From Haematococcus lacustris (Eukaryota; Chlorophyta; Chlorophyceae; Chlamydomonadales; Haematococcaceae): a stretch of DNA of 64,000 nt. This document shows, piece by piece, positions 1-8,991 of the stretch; position 1 is the first letter of the stretch, and every line of letters begins with the position of its first letter. The notes under the pieces are model-generated. The model saw nothing but the letters and a program-made list of their open reading frames with translations, was not told the origin of the DNA and did no database searches. The position numbers and the translations under genes are program-made. The stretch covers positions 9,397,823 through 9,461,822 of the forward strand of contig JASKMD010000031.1 of NCBI GenBank assembly GCA_030144725.1, written 5' to 3'.

Positions 1-227
1 CTGGCTATTACACTTTCAATGCGTCATCAGCACCGCCTTGAAGCCCAGCTGCGCAAGTGTCGGCTCCGCCCCTCACTAACCCACAAGCAGAAGCAGCAAC
101 TGCAGATCCTAAAACAAACGGGTGTGTCCACTGAGGTCCTACGACGGTGGGCTGACAGCAACTGCAACCGGCTCGACACCCATGGCAGAACCGCTGGTGG
201 CACAACAGTCCTAACCGCTGGTGGCAC

Positions 228-525
228 AACACCGCACCTGACCTGCCCCCCCCTCCTGCTGCACCCCCCTGGCAGCAGCAGGCAGCTGGCGCTGGTGCCG
301 CACCTGACCTGCCCCCCACTCCTGCTGCACCCCCCTGGCAGCAGCAGGCAGCTGGTGCTGGTGCCGCACCTGACCTTGCCCCCCCTCCTGCTGCACCCCC
401 CTGGCAGCAGCAGGCAGCTGGCGCTGGTGCCGCCCCTGGGATGCCCACCCCTCCTGCTGCCCCCCCCTGGCAGCAGCTGGCAGCTGGCGCTGGTGCCGCC
501 CCTGGGATGCCCACCCCTCCATCTG
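228..525 (+). repeat. 66-bp tandem repeat in a coding-like exon
   Basis: A 66-bp unit is repeated about 4.5 times (equivalent points at 261, 327, 393 and 459). The period is 22 codons, so the frame is kept. The most protein-like frame reads Pro-Pro-Trp-Gln-Gln followed by an Ala/Gly-rich stretch, then a basic stretch (TRKRRAGGRDR) that ends at a possible donor (GAGCAAG then GTGACG) near 615. Stops in the same frame at about 39 and 138 bound it upstream. It may be one exon of a low-complexity algal protein or a remnant. No domain is recognised. Confidence 0.4.
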
Positions 526-639
526 AGCAGCAAGGGGTCAGGGCGGAGCTGGACACAAGCTCAACACGCAAGCGGAGGGCGGGCGGGAGGGATCGGACCC
601 AACATGTCGAGCAAGGTGACGTAGCAATGGCGTACACAC

Positions 640-1825
640 CTTGCATGGCCTTGCAGAGTGGCCAGGTAGTAGGTACTACTCACGAAGCGGTCAAGCAATG
701 CAGCAGCCTTGTATACTTCCGAGCATGGGTGGAGGGGCGCCGTTACATCGGTTTGGCGTGCCATGTGCATTGTTTTGACTGCGGCGACTGTCCCTGACTG
801 CTTGAAGAGGCTACTGGGCCACGTCGGTCGCGGCGGTCGGTCGCGGCGAGGCCCGCATGAGCAACACTGGCATGAATTTAAATGTCAAGATTTGAGCCGC
901 CATAGCACTCAGCACACTGCACAATATTTAATGTTACAAGCTGCACCGCATAGCTGACAGAGTACTCTATCCAGGGATGTGCGAAACATAAATAGAGACC
1001 ATGTGGCTGAGACGCGGCGTCGTTTTGATTACCAGGGGTCGGTTTCCAATCATTTCCTGACATTTTTTGTTAGTTGGGGTCGCCTGACTCACGGACCAGC
1101 CTGGTCCGAGAACCAATTTTAAAGCTCGACGATGGCCTAAGGGACAAAGGCATTCGTAGCTACGGAACGCAGCTGAAGCAATACGTGGTTGTGCTATAAT
1201 CCATGTGCTGACAACTGACCGCATTGACCTCACCAACTGCAGCGATGGTGCGAGAGCCAAGAACCCAAATGCGTTGACCAAGACATTGTAAACAGCGCGA
1301 CTCTATACTGCATAGACGTCGTGAAGCTTCTAGGACTCATCAAGAGGCTTAGATGCAAGCCACACCAGCAGAAGAGCAGGAGCTGGACCAGCTGGGAACA
1401 AGGCATGGATCAGCCCATTTCGTGGGTCTATGCTAGCCTGCTGCATTACACGACAGCCATGCACGTGCTTGTGCTTTAAGGTGTTTGGCGTGCTATGTTG
1501 TTTCATATGCATGCAGAAGGTGTCAGCATTTAAACAATTCCATGCAGCCTTGCAGAAAGAGTACTGAAAGGCCTACCACCCGGCAAAGATTACAGAGTTG
1601 CCGGACCTGCTGAAGATTATTGTGTACAACAATGCGTACAAGACGCTGATGAAGCTTGTCAGTGGTGGTGACAAGATCAGGTGAGTGCTTGTCAATTCTT
1701 GACTGTTCAGCGGAGACATGCCAATGATTAGTGGTGCCAATGATCATGTTTGCGATCTGCTTGCTAGACTCGTGGCTGCTCCACGCAGCAAAGCATATCT
1801 TCAGCTCTTTGCCAGAGCCGCAACA
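640..1825. other. no recognisable gene
   Basis: About 1.2 kb of non-repetitive sequence. Short open frames exist on both strands, but none has a recognisable domain, convincing splice sites or compositional support. I see no gene here. Confidence 0.4.
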
Positions 1826-2168
1826 CACTCCTACAATTTAGTCCCTGCGTTTGTCCCTGCGTTCTACCGACCTTGTCCGATCGGGCTGGAAATTTGATAG
1901 ATGGCAGTTTTCAGAAAATAAAACATATTTTACAAGAGAAATATTTTAAAAAAATCAACAGCTGTTGCGCTGTGGCCCGCAACTTATCCCTGCACTCATC
2001 CCTGCACTCTAGCCACAGGGCCACAGCGCAGCCGCCTTTGATTTTTTCAAAATATTTTTCTGAAAATACGGTTTTTTCTTGCAAACTACCATCTATCAAA
2101 ATTTCAGCCCGATCGGACAAGGTCGGTCAACACGCAGGGACGGACGCAGGGATTAATTTGTAGGAGTG
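1826..2168. mobile_element. foldback MITE with CACTC termini
   Basis: The 343-bp segment is almost entirely one inverted repeat. It starts CACTCCTACAATTTAGTCCC and ends with the near-complement GATTAATTTGTAGGAGTG. Arms of roughly 150 bp pair across a loop of about 40 bp near 1980-2020. The pairing continues through the GATCGGGCT/AGCCCGATC and GCTGTGGCCC/GGGCCACAGC blocks. The dinucleotide CA flanks both ends (1824-1825 and 2169-2170), consistent with a 2-bp target duplication. It carries no coding capacity and so is non-autonomous. The termini resemble those of the large CACTCG elements elsewhere in the window. Confidence 0.85.
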
Positions 2169-2937
2169 CAGGCAATAGCCAATTCAGTGCACAGCCTGCC
2201 ACGCAAGAAACAGGAAAACAATCAGGCAGGGTTTGCAGAAGGCTCAAGGCTTGCTACGAGGCAGTGTCAGAAGCCTTCCTTGCCATCACTAAAGTCCTGT
2301 GCCAAGACCAACCAAGAAGTCAGCTCCCAACACTAACTGTGCCAGCACATGCAGCACTGTAGCGGCTTTCATGAGTGTTGGCATTTGCAGCGAAGCAAGT
2401 GTTGCACGGCGAGCTGTTGCGTCGACCACCACGAGGGCCCATGGAGGTCCTTAACGACCTCTACAACCTGCAAACAACAGCAGCATGGGCAGCAGCAACA
2501 TCAGCAGCAGCGACAGCAGGGCTACCGAGCCCTGGCCCAGGCACTGGCACTGGCCCAGGCCTACGCCCAGGCCTAGGCCCTTGCCCTGGCCTGCATGGTC
2601 ATTGGCAAGCAGGGGCAACATCAGCAAGGTTGCAGAGCCCTGGCCCAGGCCTTGGCCCAAGCCTGCAGGGTTACTGGCAGGCAGGGGTAGCAACAGCAGG
2701 GCTGCAAAGCCCTGGCCCTTGCAAGCCATATCATCCGTACAATGTCGAGGCCCTCCGAAAGCAAGCGACTGTGGTAGAAGCCTTGAAACTTTGAGAGGAG
2801 GGAAGGGCAGGTCAGCGGCCTTTGAGGTAGGTAGGTGGCTTACACCAAAACTAGCCCAACGCCTCCCCCACCTCTCAAGCCACTTAACTTCCAAAGCCTT
2901 GGTGCCTAGGACCATGTCCGGGCTTCAGGTTAACTCA
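2169..2937 (+). other. low-complexity region, no firm gene
   Basis: From about 2500 to 2720 there is an imperfect repeat of the CCCTGGCCCAGGC kind, giving Gly/Pro-rich translations in several frames. An open frame at 2375-2794 begins with a non-repetitive stretch (about 45 residues) before the Gly-Pro part, but it has no known domain. It may be an exon fragment, and I do not call it a gene. Confidence 0.3.
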
Positions 2938-3905
2938 CCCCCCATCAGCTCTTTGGCGGACGGCTGCAATTGAGCACTCAAACTAACATGACAGCTCCTG
3001 CCGAACTCCACATCTGCCTTGATGACCCTCATTAGCAGGTCATTGTGGGATAGTTTGGCACTGTTTCAGAACTTGCAGGCAGCTTTGAGGTCGTAAAGCT
3101 GGAGGGGCAGCTGCCCCAACTCATGCAGCACCATCAGGCCTGACACTGAACCACGTACCCTGGCAGCAAATCTGAGAAAGCAGAGCATGCGTGTTTGCAC
3201 TGGGTTGGAGAGCCGCATACCGTGCCCAAGGAAGGTAGTGCCCCATACCTGGCTGCCATACAGTCCTAAGGGGAGCACGAACATTGTGATGAGGTGACAC
3301 AGGGCATAAGGATCCGGCAGGACCCCATACTCTCTAGCACGGTTGCACGCCTGGCGCATGGCGAGGAACGTGTCAGCCCTTATATGAGTGGCAGCAAAAG
3401 CAGGGGTGGCGTTAGGATTGAAGTGCATGCCTAAGTACTTGAACTCTCGTACCACAGGCAGGATCACATGCTTGTACCCAATGATGGGTGCTGCAGTTTG
3501 TGAGTTGCCATTGAAGACCATCACCTTTGACTTGCCCACATGAACAGGAAGGTGTTTCCTATCTGCCTTGTAGTTGGCAGACCAGCCACTGCAGCCCGTG
3601 GGGCGAGGTGCTCACCAGGGTCAGGTCATCAGCATACATGAAGAGGGTGACAAGTGTGCCTTGCACCCTCACAACATCAACAGGACCTAGGAACTCCTTA
3701 CTAACGTCATGAATACAAAGAGCAAACGGGAGTGGGCTGATGGGGCAGCCTCGCTTGACACCTTGGTCCGGAGTCCGGGGGGGGGTACGGTGGGGGCCAT
3801 TTATCAGCACATAGCTATCATCCCTATATAGACCTTCCAAGCAGGCAAGCAAGGGTTGTGGCAGCTTGACCCCAATCCGCAAGTGGCGTGAGTGAACAAG
3901 AGAAG
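2938..3905 (-). pseudogene. decayed non-LTR reverse transcriptase fragment
   Basis: Translation of the minus strand gives reverse-transcriptase motifs in order: GVKRGCPISPLPFALCI, FMYADDLTLVS (the YADD active site), then GKSKVMVFNG and FKYLGMHFNP, followed by a C-terminal helical region (LHELGQLPLQLYDLKAAC). The YADD segment and the GKSKVMVF segment lie in different frames, so a frameshift sits near 3540-3560. An in-frame TGA at 3066-3068 replaces an expected Trp codon, and homologous-looking translation continues to about 2940. There is no endonuclease and no start. This is a dead LINE fragment, of a different lineage from the Dualen-like copies (the RT sequence is clearly different). Confidence 0.8.
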
Positions 3906-4330
3906 GATGTCTGCTTACGGAAAGGCAACAAGGCTTTGGCAAAGCGAGTAAGTGATATGAAGCAGATAGTAAAGCTGATTGAATGGTACATAAAGGCATA
4001 GTGCCCAGGGGCAAAGAGTAGGGACGAGAAATTGTCGCAGTTGCTCCTGAATTTGAAGGGAAAACCAGCATGGAGCAGCCAACTCAAGTGGCTGCGAGCA
4101 GGGGCAGCTGGCAGGGGAGCAGGGTTGCCCCCTGCCACCTCCCCCAATGCCCTGGTTGCTGCTCGCAATTGGACAGCCGATCACCTGCAACCCTCCCATA
4201 GGCCCTTGCAGCTGGTTGCAGGGGGGCAGCCTGGTCACCTACCACCTCCCCCGAGGCCCTTGCCTGCTATTGGGAGGGTAGGGAAGGGGGAAGGTGGAAG
4301 GAGGAAGGGGGGAAGAATGGAGGGCTAACC
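3906..4330. other. unassigned segment upstream of the GGGGC array
   Basis: G-rich and C-rich low-complexity sequence around 4100-4320 (GGGGAAGGTGGAAGG-like). No supported gene. It probably belongs partly to the degenerate repeat element that continues into the GGGGC array. Confidence 0.35.
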
Positions 4331-4337
4331 GTGAGAC

Positions 4338-4411
4338 CTGCAGCAAACAAGGGACATCTTTGCGGTTAGCTTGGGCATCGGACCACTCATGTGCAAGGGC
4401 TGGCCACTTCC
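4338..4411 (-). other. degenerate intron-like spacer module
   Basis: A 74-bp copy of the module described at 37161-37235. On the minus strand it ends with TTGTTTGCTGCAG and then GTCT, as in the intact copies, but the donor-side GT is changed (GGAAGTGG in place of GTRAGTGG). It directly precedes the GGGGC array, as other copies precede other G-rich arrays. Confidence 0.55.
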
Positions 4412-4432
4412 ATACGCCACTTCCATACCCAC

Positions 4433-5680
4433 GGGGCGGGGCGGGGCGGGGCGGGGCGGGGCGGGGCGTGGCGTGGCGTGGCGTGGCGTGGCGTGGCGGG
4501 GGGCGTGGCGTGGCGGGGCGGGGCGGGGCGGGGCGGGGCGGGGCGGGGCGGGGCGGGGCGGGGCGGGGCGGGGCGGGGCGGGGCGGGGCGGGGCGGGGCG
4601 GGGCGGGGCGGGGCGGGGCGGGGCGGGGCGGGGCGGGGCGGGGCGGGGCGGGGCGGGGCGGGGCGGGGCGGGGCGGGGCGGGGCGGGGCGGGGCGGGGCG
4701 GGGCGGGGCGGGGCGGGGCGGGGCGGGGCGGGGCGGGGCGGGGCGGGGCGGGGCGGGGCGGGGCGGGGCGGGGCGGGGCGGGGCGGGGCGGGGCGGGGCG
4801 GGGCGGGGCGGGGCGGGGCGGGGCGGGGCGGGGCGGGGCGGGGCGGGGCGGGGCGGGGCGGGGCGGGGCGGGGCGGGGCGGGGCGGGGCGGGGCGGGGCG
4901 GGGCGGGGCGGGGCGGGGCGGGGCGGGGCGGGGCGGGGCGGGGCGGGGCGGGGCGGGGCGGGGCGGGGCGGGGCGGGGCGGGGCGGGGCGGGGCGGGGCG
5001 GGGCGGGGCGGGGCGGGGCGGGGCGGGGCGGGGCGGGGCGGGGCGGGGCGGGGCGGGGCGGGGCGGGGCGGGGCGGGGCGGGGCGGGGCGGGGCGGGGCG
5101 GGGCGGGGCGGGGCGGGGCGGGGCGGGGCGGGGCGGGGCGGGGCGGGGCGGGGCGGGGCGGGGCGGGGCGGGGCGGGGCGGGGCGGGGCGGGGCGGGGCG
5201 GGGCGGGGCGGGGCGGGGCGGGGCGGGGCGGGGCGGGGCGGGGCGGGGCGGGGCGGGGCGGGGCGGGGCGGGGCGGGGCGGGGCGGGGCGGGGCGGGGCG
5301 GGGCGGGGCGGGGCGGGGCGGGGCGGGGCGGGGCGGGGCGGGGCGGGGCGGGGCGGGGCGGGGCGGGGCGGGGCGGGGCGGGGCGGGGCGGGGGCGGGGC
5401 GGGGCGGGGCGGGGCGGGGCGGGGCGGGGCGGGGCGGGGCGGGGCGGGGCGGGGCGGGGCGGGGCGGGGCGGGGCGGGGCGGGGCGGGGCGGGGCGGGGC
5501 GGGGCGGGGCGGGGCGGGGCGGGGCGGGGCGGGGCGGGGCGGGGCGGGGCGGGGCGGGGCGGGGCGGGGCGGGGCGGGGCGGGGCGGGGCGGGGCGGGGC
5601 GGGGCGGGGCGGGGCGGGGCGGGGCGGGGCGGGGCGGGGCGGGGCGGGGCGGGGCGGGGCGGGGCGGGGCGGGGCGGGGC
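4433..5680 (+). repeat. GGGGC pentanucleotide array, about 250 copies
   Basis: An uninterrupted 1.25-kb array of GGGGC on the plus strand. Variant units with GTGGC occur only in the first about 80 bp (4466-4513). A single extra G near 5391 shifts the phase. All six frames stay open across it, giving artificial GRGGA/PRPAP translations that are not genes. Each strand-local run of four G repeats can in principle form stacked G-quadruplexes. The array abuts the CAGGACCCTG minisatellite on its right. Confidence 0.95.
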
Positions 5681-6460
5681 AGCAGGACCCTGTGGGCCAG
5701 TGTAACGTGCATATAAGTCTACAAGCGTTGCACGTTGTCATCTCATGAGCTCCTATTAGTCGTTACAGCCAGGACCCTGTGGGTGTGTGCCAAGACCCTG
5801 TGGTAGCAGGACGCTGTGGGTGTGCAACAGGACCCCGTGGGTGTGTAACAGGACCCTGTGGGTGTGTAGCAGAACCCTGTGGGTAGCAGGACCCTGTGGG
5901 TGTGTAGCAGGACCCTGTGGGTGTGTAGCAGGACCCTGTGGGTGTGAAGCAGGACCCTGTGGGCCAGGACCCTGTGGTGTGGTGCCAGGACCCTGTGAGT
6001 GTGCAGCAGGACCCTGTGGGCTAGGACCCTGTGGTGTGGTGCCAGGACCCTGTGGGTGTGTGCCAAGACCCTGTGGTAGCAGGACGCTGTGGGTGTGCAG
6101 CAGGACCCCGTGGGTGTGTAACAGGACCCTGTGGGTGTGTAGCAGAACCCTGTGGGTAGCAGGACCCTGTGGGTGTGTAGCAGGACCCTGTGGGTTTGTA
6201 GCAGGACCCTATGGGTGTGTAGCAGGACCCTGTGGGTAGCAGGACCTTGTGGGTGTGTAGCAGGACCCTGTGGGTAGCAGGACCCTGTGGGTGTGTAGCA
6301 GGACCCTGTGGGTGTGTCGCGGGACCCTGTGGGTGTGTAGCAGGACCCTGTGGGTGTGTAGCAGAACCCTGTGGGTAGCAGGACCCTGTGGATAGCAGGA
6401 CCCTGTGAGTGAGTTGTAGGACCCTGTGAGTGTGTAGCAGGACCCTGTGTGGAAAGACCC
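5681..6460 (+). repeat. CAGGACCCTGTGGG minisatellite (locus 0)
   Basis: Tandem units of about 21 bp with the core CAGGACCCTGTGGGTGTG and variable spacers (TAG, CCA, GCAG). The same core recurs in the large elements at 28430, 40180 and 50640 in plus orientation and at 10720-11490 in reverse. It is open in several frames without being coding. Confidence 0.9.
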
Positions 6461-6720
6461 TCATCGTAGAATCCTCCACAGGGTCTTGGCACACATGGTC
6501 GAAAGCATCCAAACGGGGTCAACAGGACCAGCCACATGATATGTAGGAATCCTAACAGGGTCCTATCACACAGGGATGCAAGGAATGATTAAAATATCAA
6601 CACTCATAGGGTACACATGACCCTGTACAGGGTCAGCAGGACCCTGTACATGGTCCTATTACCATGATTTCGCCAGGACCACACAGGCAAATTAGTGCAC
6701 ATATTCGTCATCCTAGGGGG
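6440..6720 (+). mobile_element. truncated 3' module of the CACTCG element family (copy 0)
   Basis: The sequence from the TGTGTGGAAAGACC block through ACACATGGTCGAAAGCATCC and AGGGATGCAAGGAATGATTA matches the 3' modules at 28990, 41285 and 52780. It diverges after about 6680 and never reaches the TTTGCACGAGTG terminus. Together with 4338-6460 it forms a degraded, end-less copy of the family. Confidence 0.75.
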
Positions 6721-6817
6721 GTGGTTTTTTTATGCGTTTCGCCTCGGATTGTCCTTGCGACTCCAACGCCACTTGGCGCGTGTTGAAATTCTGAGTGTTT
6801 GATCAGTTGGAGTGTAG

Positions 6818-6897
6818 CCATCTACAGTACTGTAGACACCTACAGTACTGTAGACACCTACAGTACTGTAGGCAGCAGCCCTGTGCAGTACTGTAGG
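6818..6897. repeat. palindromic CTACAGTACTGTAG array 1
   Basis: Three full copies plus a partial copy of an 18-bp unit whose core, CTACAGTACTGTAG, is a perfect 14-bp palindrome, joined by ACAC spacers. The array ends in GGCAGCAGC. A second array of the same unit lies at 7586-7672. Confidence 0.9.
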
Positions 6898-7585
6898 TCA
6901 GATTTGACAAGCTCTCTGTAAATAACTACCGCGATTGCACCGTCAGCTTCTGCGCGCAAGCTAGTGAGAGGCGTCGAAGCGCAGGCCCGCAGGCTCAATA
7001 TGGGTGTTTGTGCCGAAAGTTGTGTCCACGCAATAAGGTCGCCATAGGGAGCTACGTACATATGTGTAAGGTCTAAGGCCGGGGCCCGTCTCCATCGCAA
7101 GCTAGGTCTGTTCTGCCGGTTGTACGGGGTAGCTCGGCTTGCAAGCTCCCGCACAGCTGTGGATGTTGATGATGCCCCGCAATTACAACAACCTCCTGCA
7201 CCGCACCCTGCTATCTAATATCGAGTGCGGCAGAGATTGCCCTAAAACTGTTTGCGGTTGGCCCTCAACCATCCATCATTACATCTAACCTCACATCATT
7301 ACATCATGACTCTTAGCCTACATCATTACATCACCACTTGTGCTCCTGCCAATCACTGCATGCATGGTATGGGCAAGGGCTCTGACTCTTGCAAGGGCTG
7401 CTCTCAGGGTCGATACCGAATCCTAGAGGCTGAATAATGCTGAGCTCGGCAACATAGGCACGCTTTGTTGTCAGCGCATTTGCATAGCACTGTCGGGATA
7501 GCAAACGAGCTTGGGCTACATTGAGTTGTTCCTACATGGGGGTGAAGGGGGCATGGGGGTTAAGGATGCATGGGGGGAAGGATGC
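6898..7585. other. spacer without a supported gene
   Basis: Non-repetitive sequence between the two palindromic arrays, with a small run of CATCATTACATC-like repeats at about 7265-7335. Short open frames exist on both strands, but none shows a domain or splice structure. Confidence 0.4.
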
Positions 7586-7672
7586 TACAGTACTGTAGAC
7601 ACCTACAGTACTGTAGACACCTACAGTACTGTAGGCACCTACAGTACTGTAGACACCTACAGTACTGTAGGC
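7586..7672. repeat. palindromic CTACAGTACTGTAG array 2
   Basis: Five copies of the same 14-bp perfect palindrome at 18-bp spacing, running directly into a GCA-repeat array through the junction GTAGGCAGCAGC, as in array 1. Confidence 0.9.
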
Positions 7673-8135
7673 AGCAGCAGCATGGGTGGCAGCAGCAGCA
7701 GCAGCATGGGTGGCAGCAGCAGCAGCAGCAGGGGGGCAGCAGCAGCAGCAGCAGGGGGGCAGCAGCAGCAGCAGCAGCAGGGGGGCAGCAGCAGCAGCAG
7801 TAGGGGGGCAGCAGCAACAGCAGTAGGGGGGCAGCAGCAGCAGCAGCAGGGGGGCAGCCGCAGCAGCAGGGGGGCAGCAGCAGCAGCATCAGGGGGGCAG
7901 CAGCAGCAGCAGTAGGGGGGCAGCAGCAGCAGCAGCAGTAGGGGGGCAGCAGCAGCAGCAGCAGGGGGGCAGCAGCAGCAGCAGCAGCAGGGGGGCAGTA
8001 GCAGTAGGGGGGCATCAGCAACAGCAGCAGCAGCAGCAGCAGGGGGGCAGCAGCAGCAGCAGTAGGGGGGCATCAGCAGCAGCAGGGGCGCAGCAGCAGC
8101 AGCAGCAGTTGTGGCAGCAGCAGCAGATATAGTAG
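7673..8135. repeat. CAG/GCA and GGGGGG composite array
   Basis: Short runs of CAG trinucleotides alternate with GGGGGG blocks (unit about 18-24 bp) for 460 bp. It is open in several frames on both strands (poly-Gln/Ser, poly-Ala/Leu/Cys). No initiation or splice context makes it a gene. Confidence 0.9.
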
Positions 8136-8184
8136 GGGCACTGTAGCACCTACTTACCTTTTGGCCGCTTGATGACTGCTGCTA

Positions 8185-8490
8185 GGAAGGGGGGGGAGTG
8201 GAAGAGTGAAGGCGGGGAGAGGGGGTAGATGTGGAAGGCGGGAGGTGGGAGGCAGGGAGGCGGGAGACGGGGAGGCGGGAGGCAGGGAGACGGGAGGTGG
8301 GGAGGCGGGAGGCTCAACCGGGTTGGGCTGGGCGGGGGTGGGTTGGGTTGGGGGCATGGGTTGGGGTGGGTGGGGGCATGGGTTGGGGGCATGGGTTGGG
8401 GTGGGTGGGGGCATGGGTGGGGGTGGGGGCGGGGGAGGGAGCGGGGGCGGGGGTGGGGGCGGGGGCGGGGGAGGATGAATTGGGAGGGGG
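8185..8490. repeat. G-rich purine arrays
   Basis: GGGAGGC-type units (8225-8310) change to GGGTTGGGGGCATG units (8330-8420) and GGGGGCGG units (8420-8470). At about 8535-8560 a diverged copy of the spacer module follows (CTAGACCTGCAACCAAGGGG). This suggests another degraded copy of the G-rich core of the CACTCG elements. CAGGGTC remnants follow at 8715-8800. Confidence 0.75.
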
Positions 8491-8991
8491 TGGTTGTGTA
8501 GGGGAAGAGGAAGTGGAAGGGAGGTGCCCACTAGACCTGCAACCAAGGGGCGTGCACGTGCGGAAGGGTGACCAGGCTGGGCACTGTGTTAGCTATCACC
8601 GTGGCCTTACCTTTGTGGTCCTCCTGGCCTCCTACCTGCTCACACCAGGCAACATATCCCATGCGCCAGTGGGGTGGGACTGCGGTGGGGAGTGTAGGGT
8701 GTACTAACGCTCGCCTACAGGGTCATGAGACAAACGTCTCCAGGGTCCTACGACATTTGCCCACAGGGTCTTGCTGCACGCTCACCGGGTCCTACAGGTC
8801 TCACCGCTAGGTAGCTAAGGCATCCTATCACTAGTTGCTGATGGTGTGACAGTGGCAGCAGCAACAACATGGCAGTGACGCAGCCCACAGAACAACATGG
8901 CAGTGACGCAGCCCACAGAACAGGAACAACATTACGAGCATCTATTCTGTCATCCGTTCTTACTAGGTGCAGCACCGTGATTGATGTATGA

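Noticed and set aside
4239..5748. Open frames of 440-500 codons in several frames across the GGGGC array
   Set aside because: They arise because a pentamer array without stop triplets is open in all six frames; no start context, domain or codon bias.
7511..8073. Poly-Gln or poly-Leu/Cys proteins in the CAG/GGGGGG array
   Set aside because: Simple-repeat translations on both strands without gene context.
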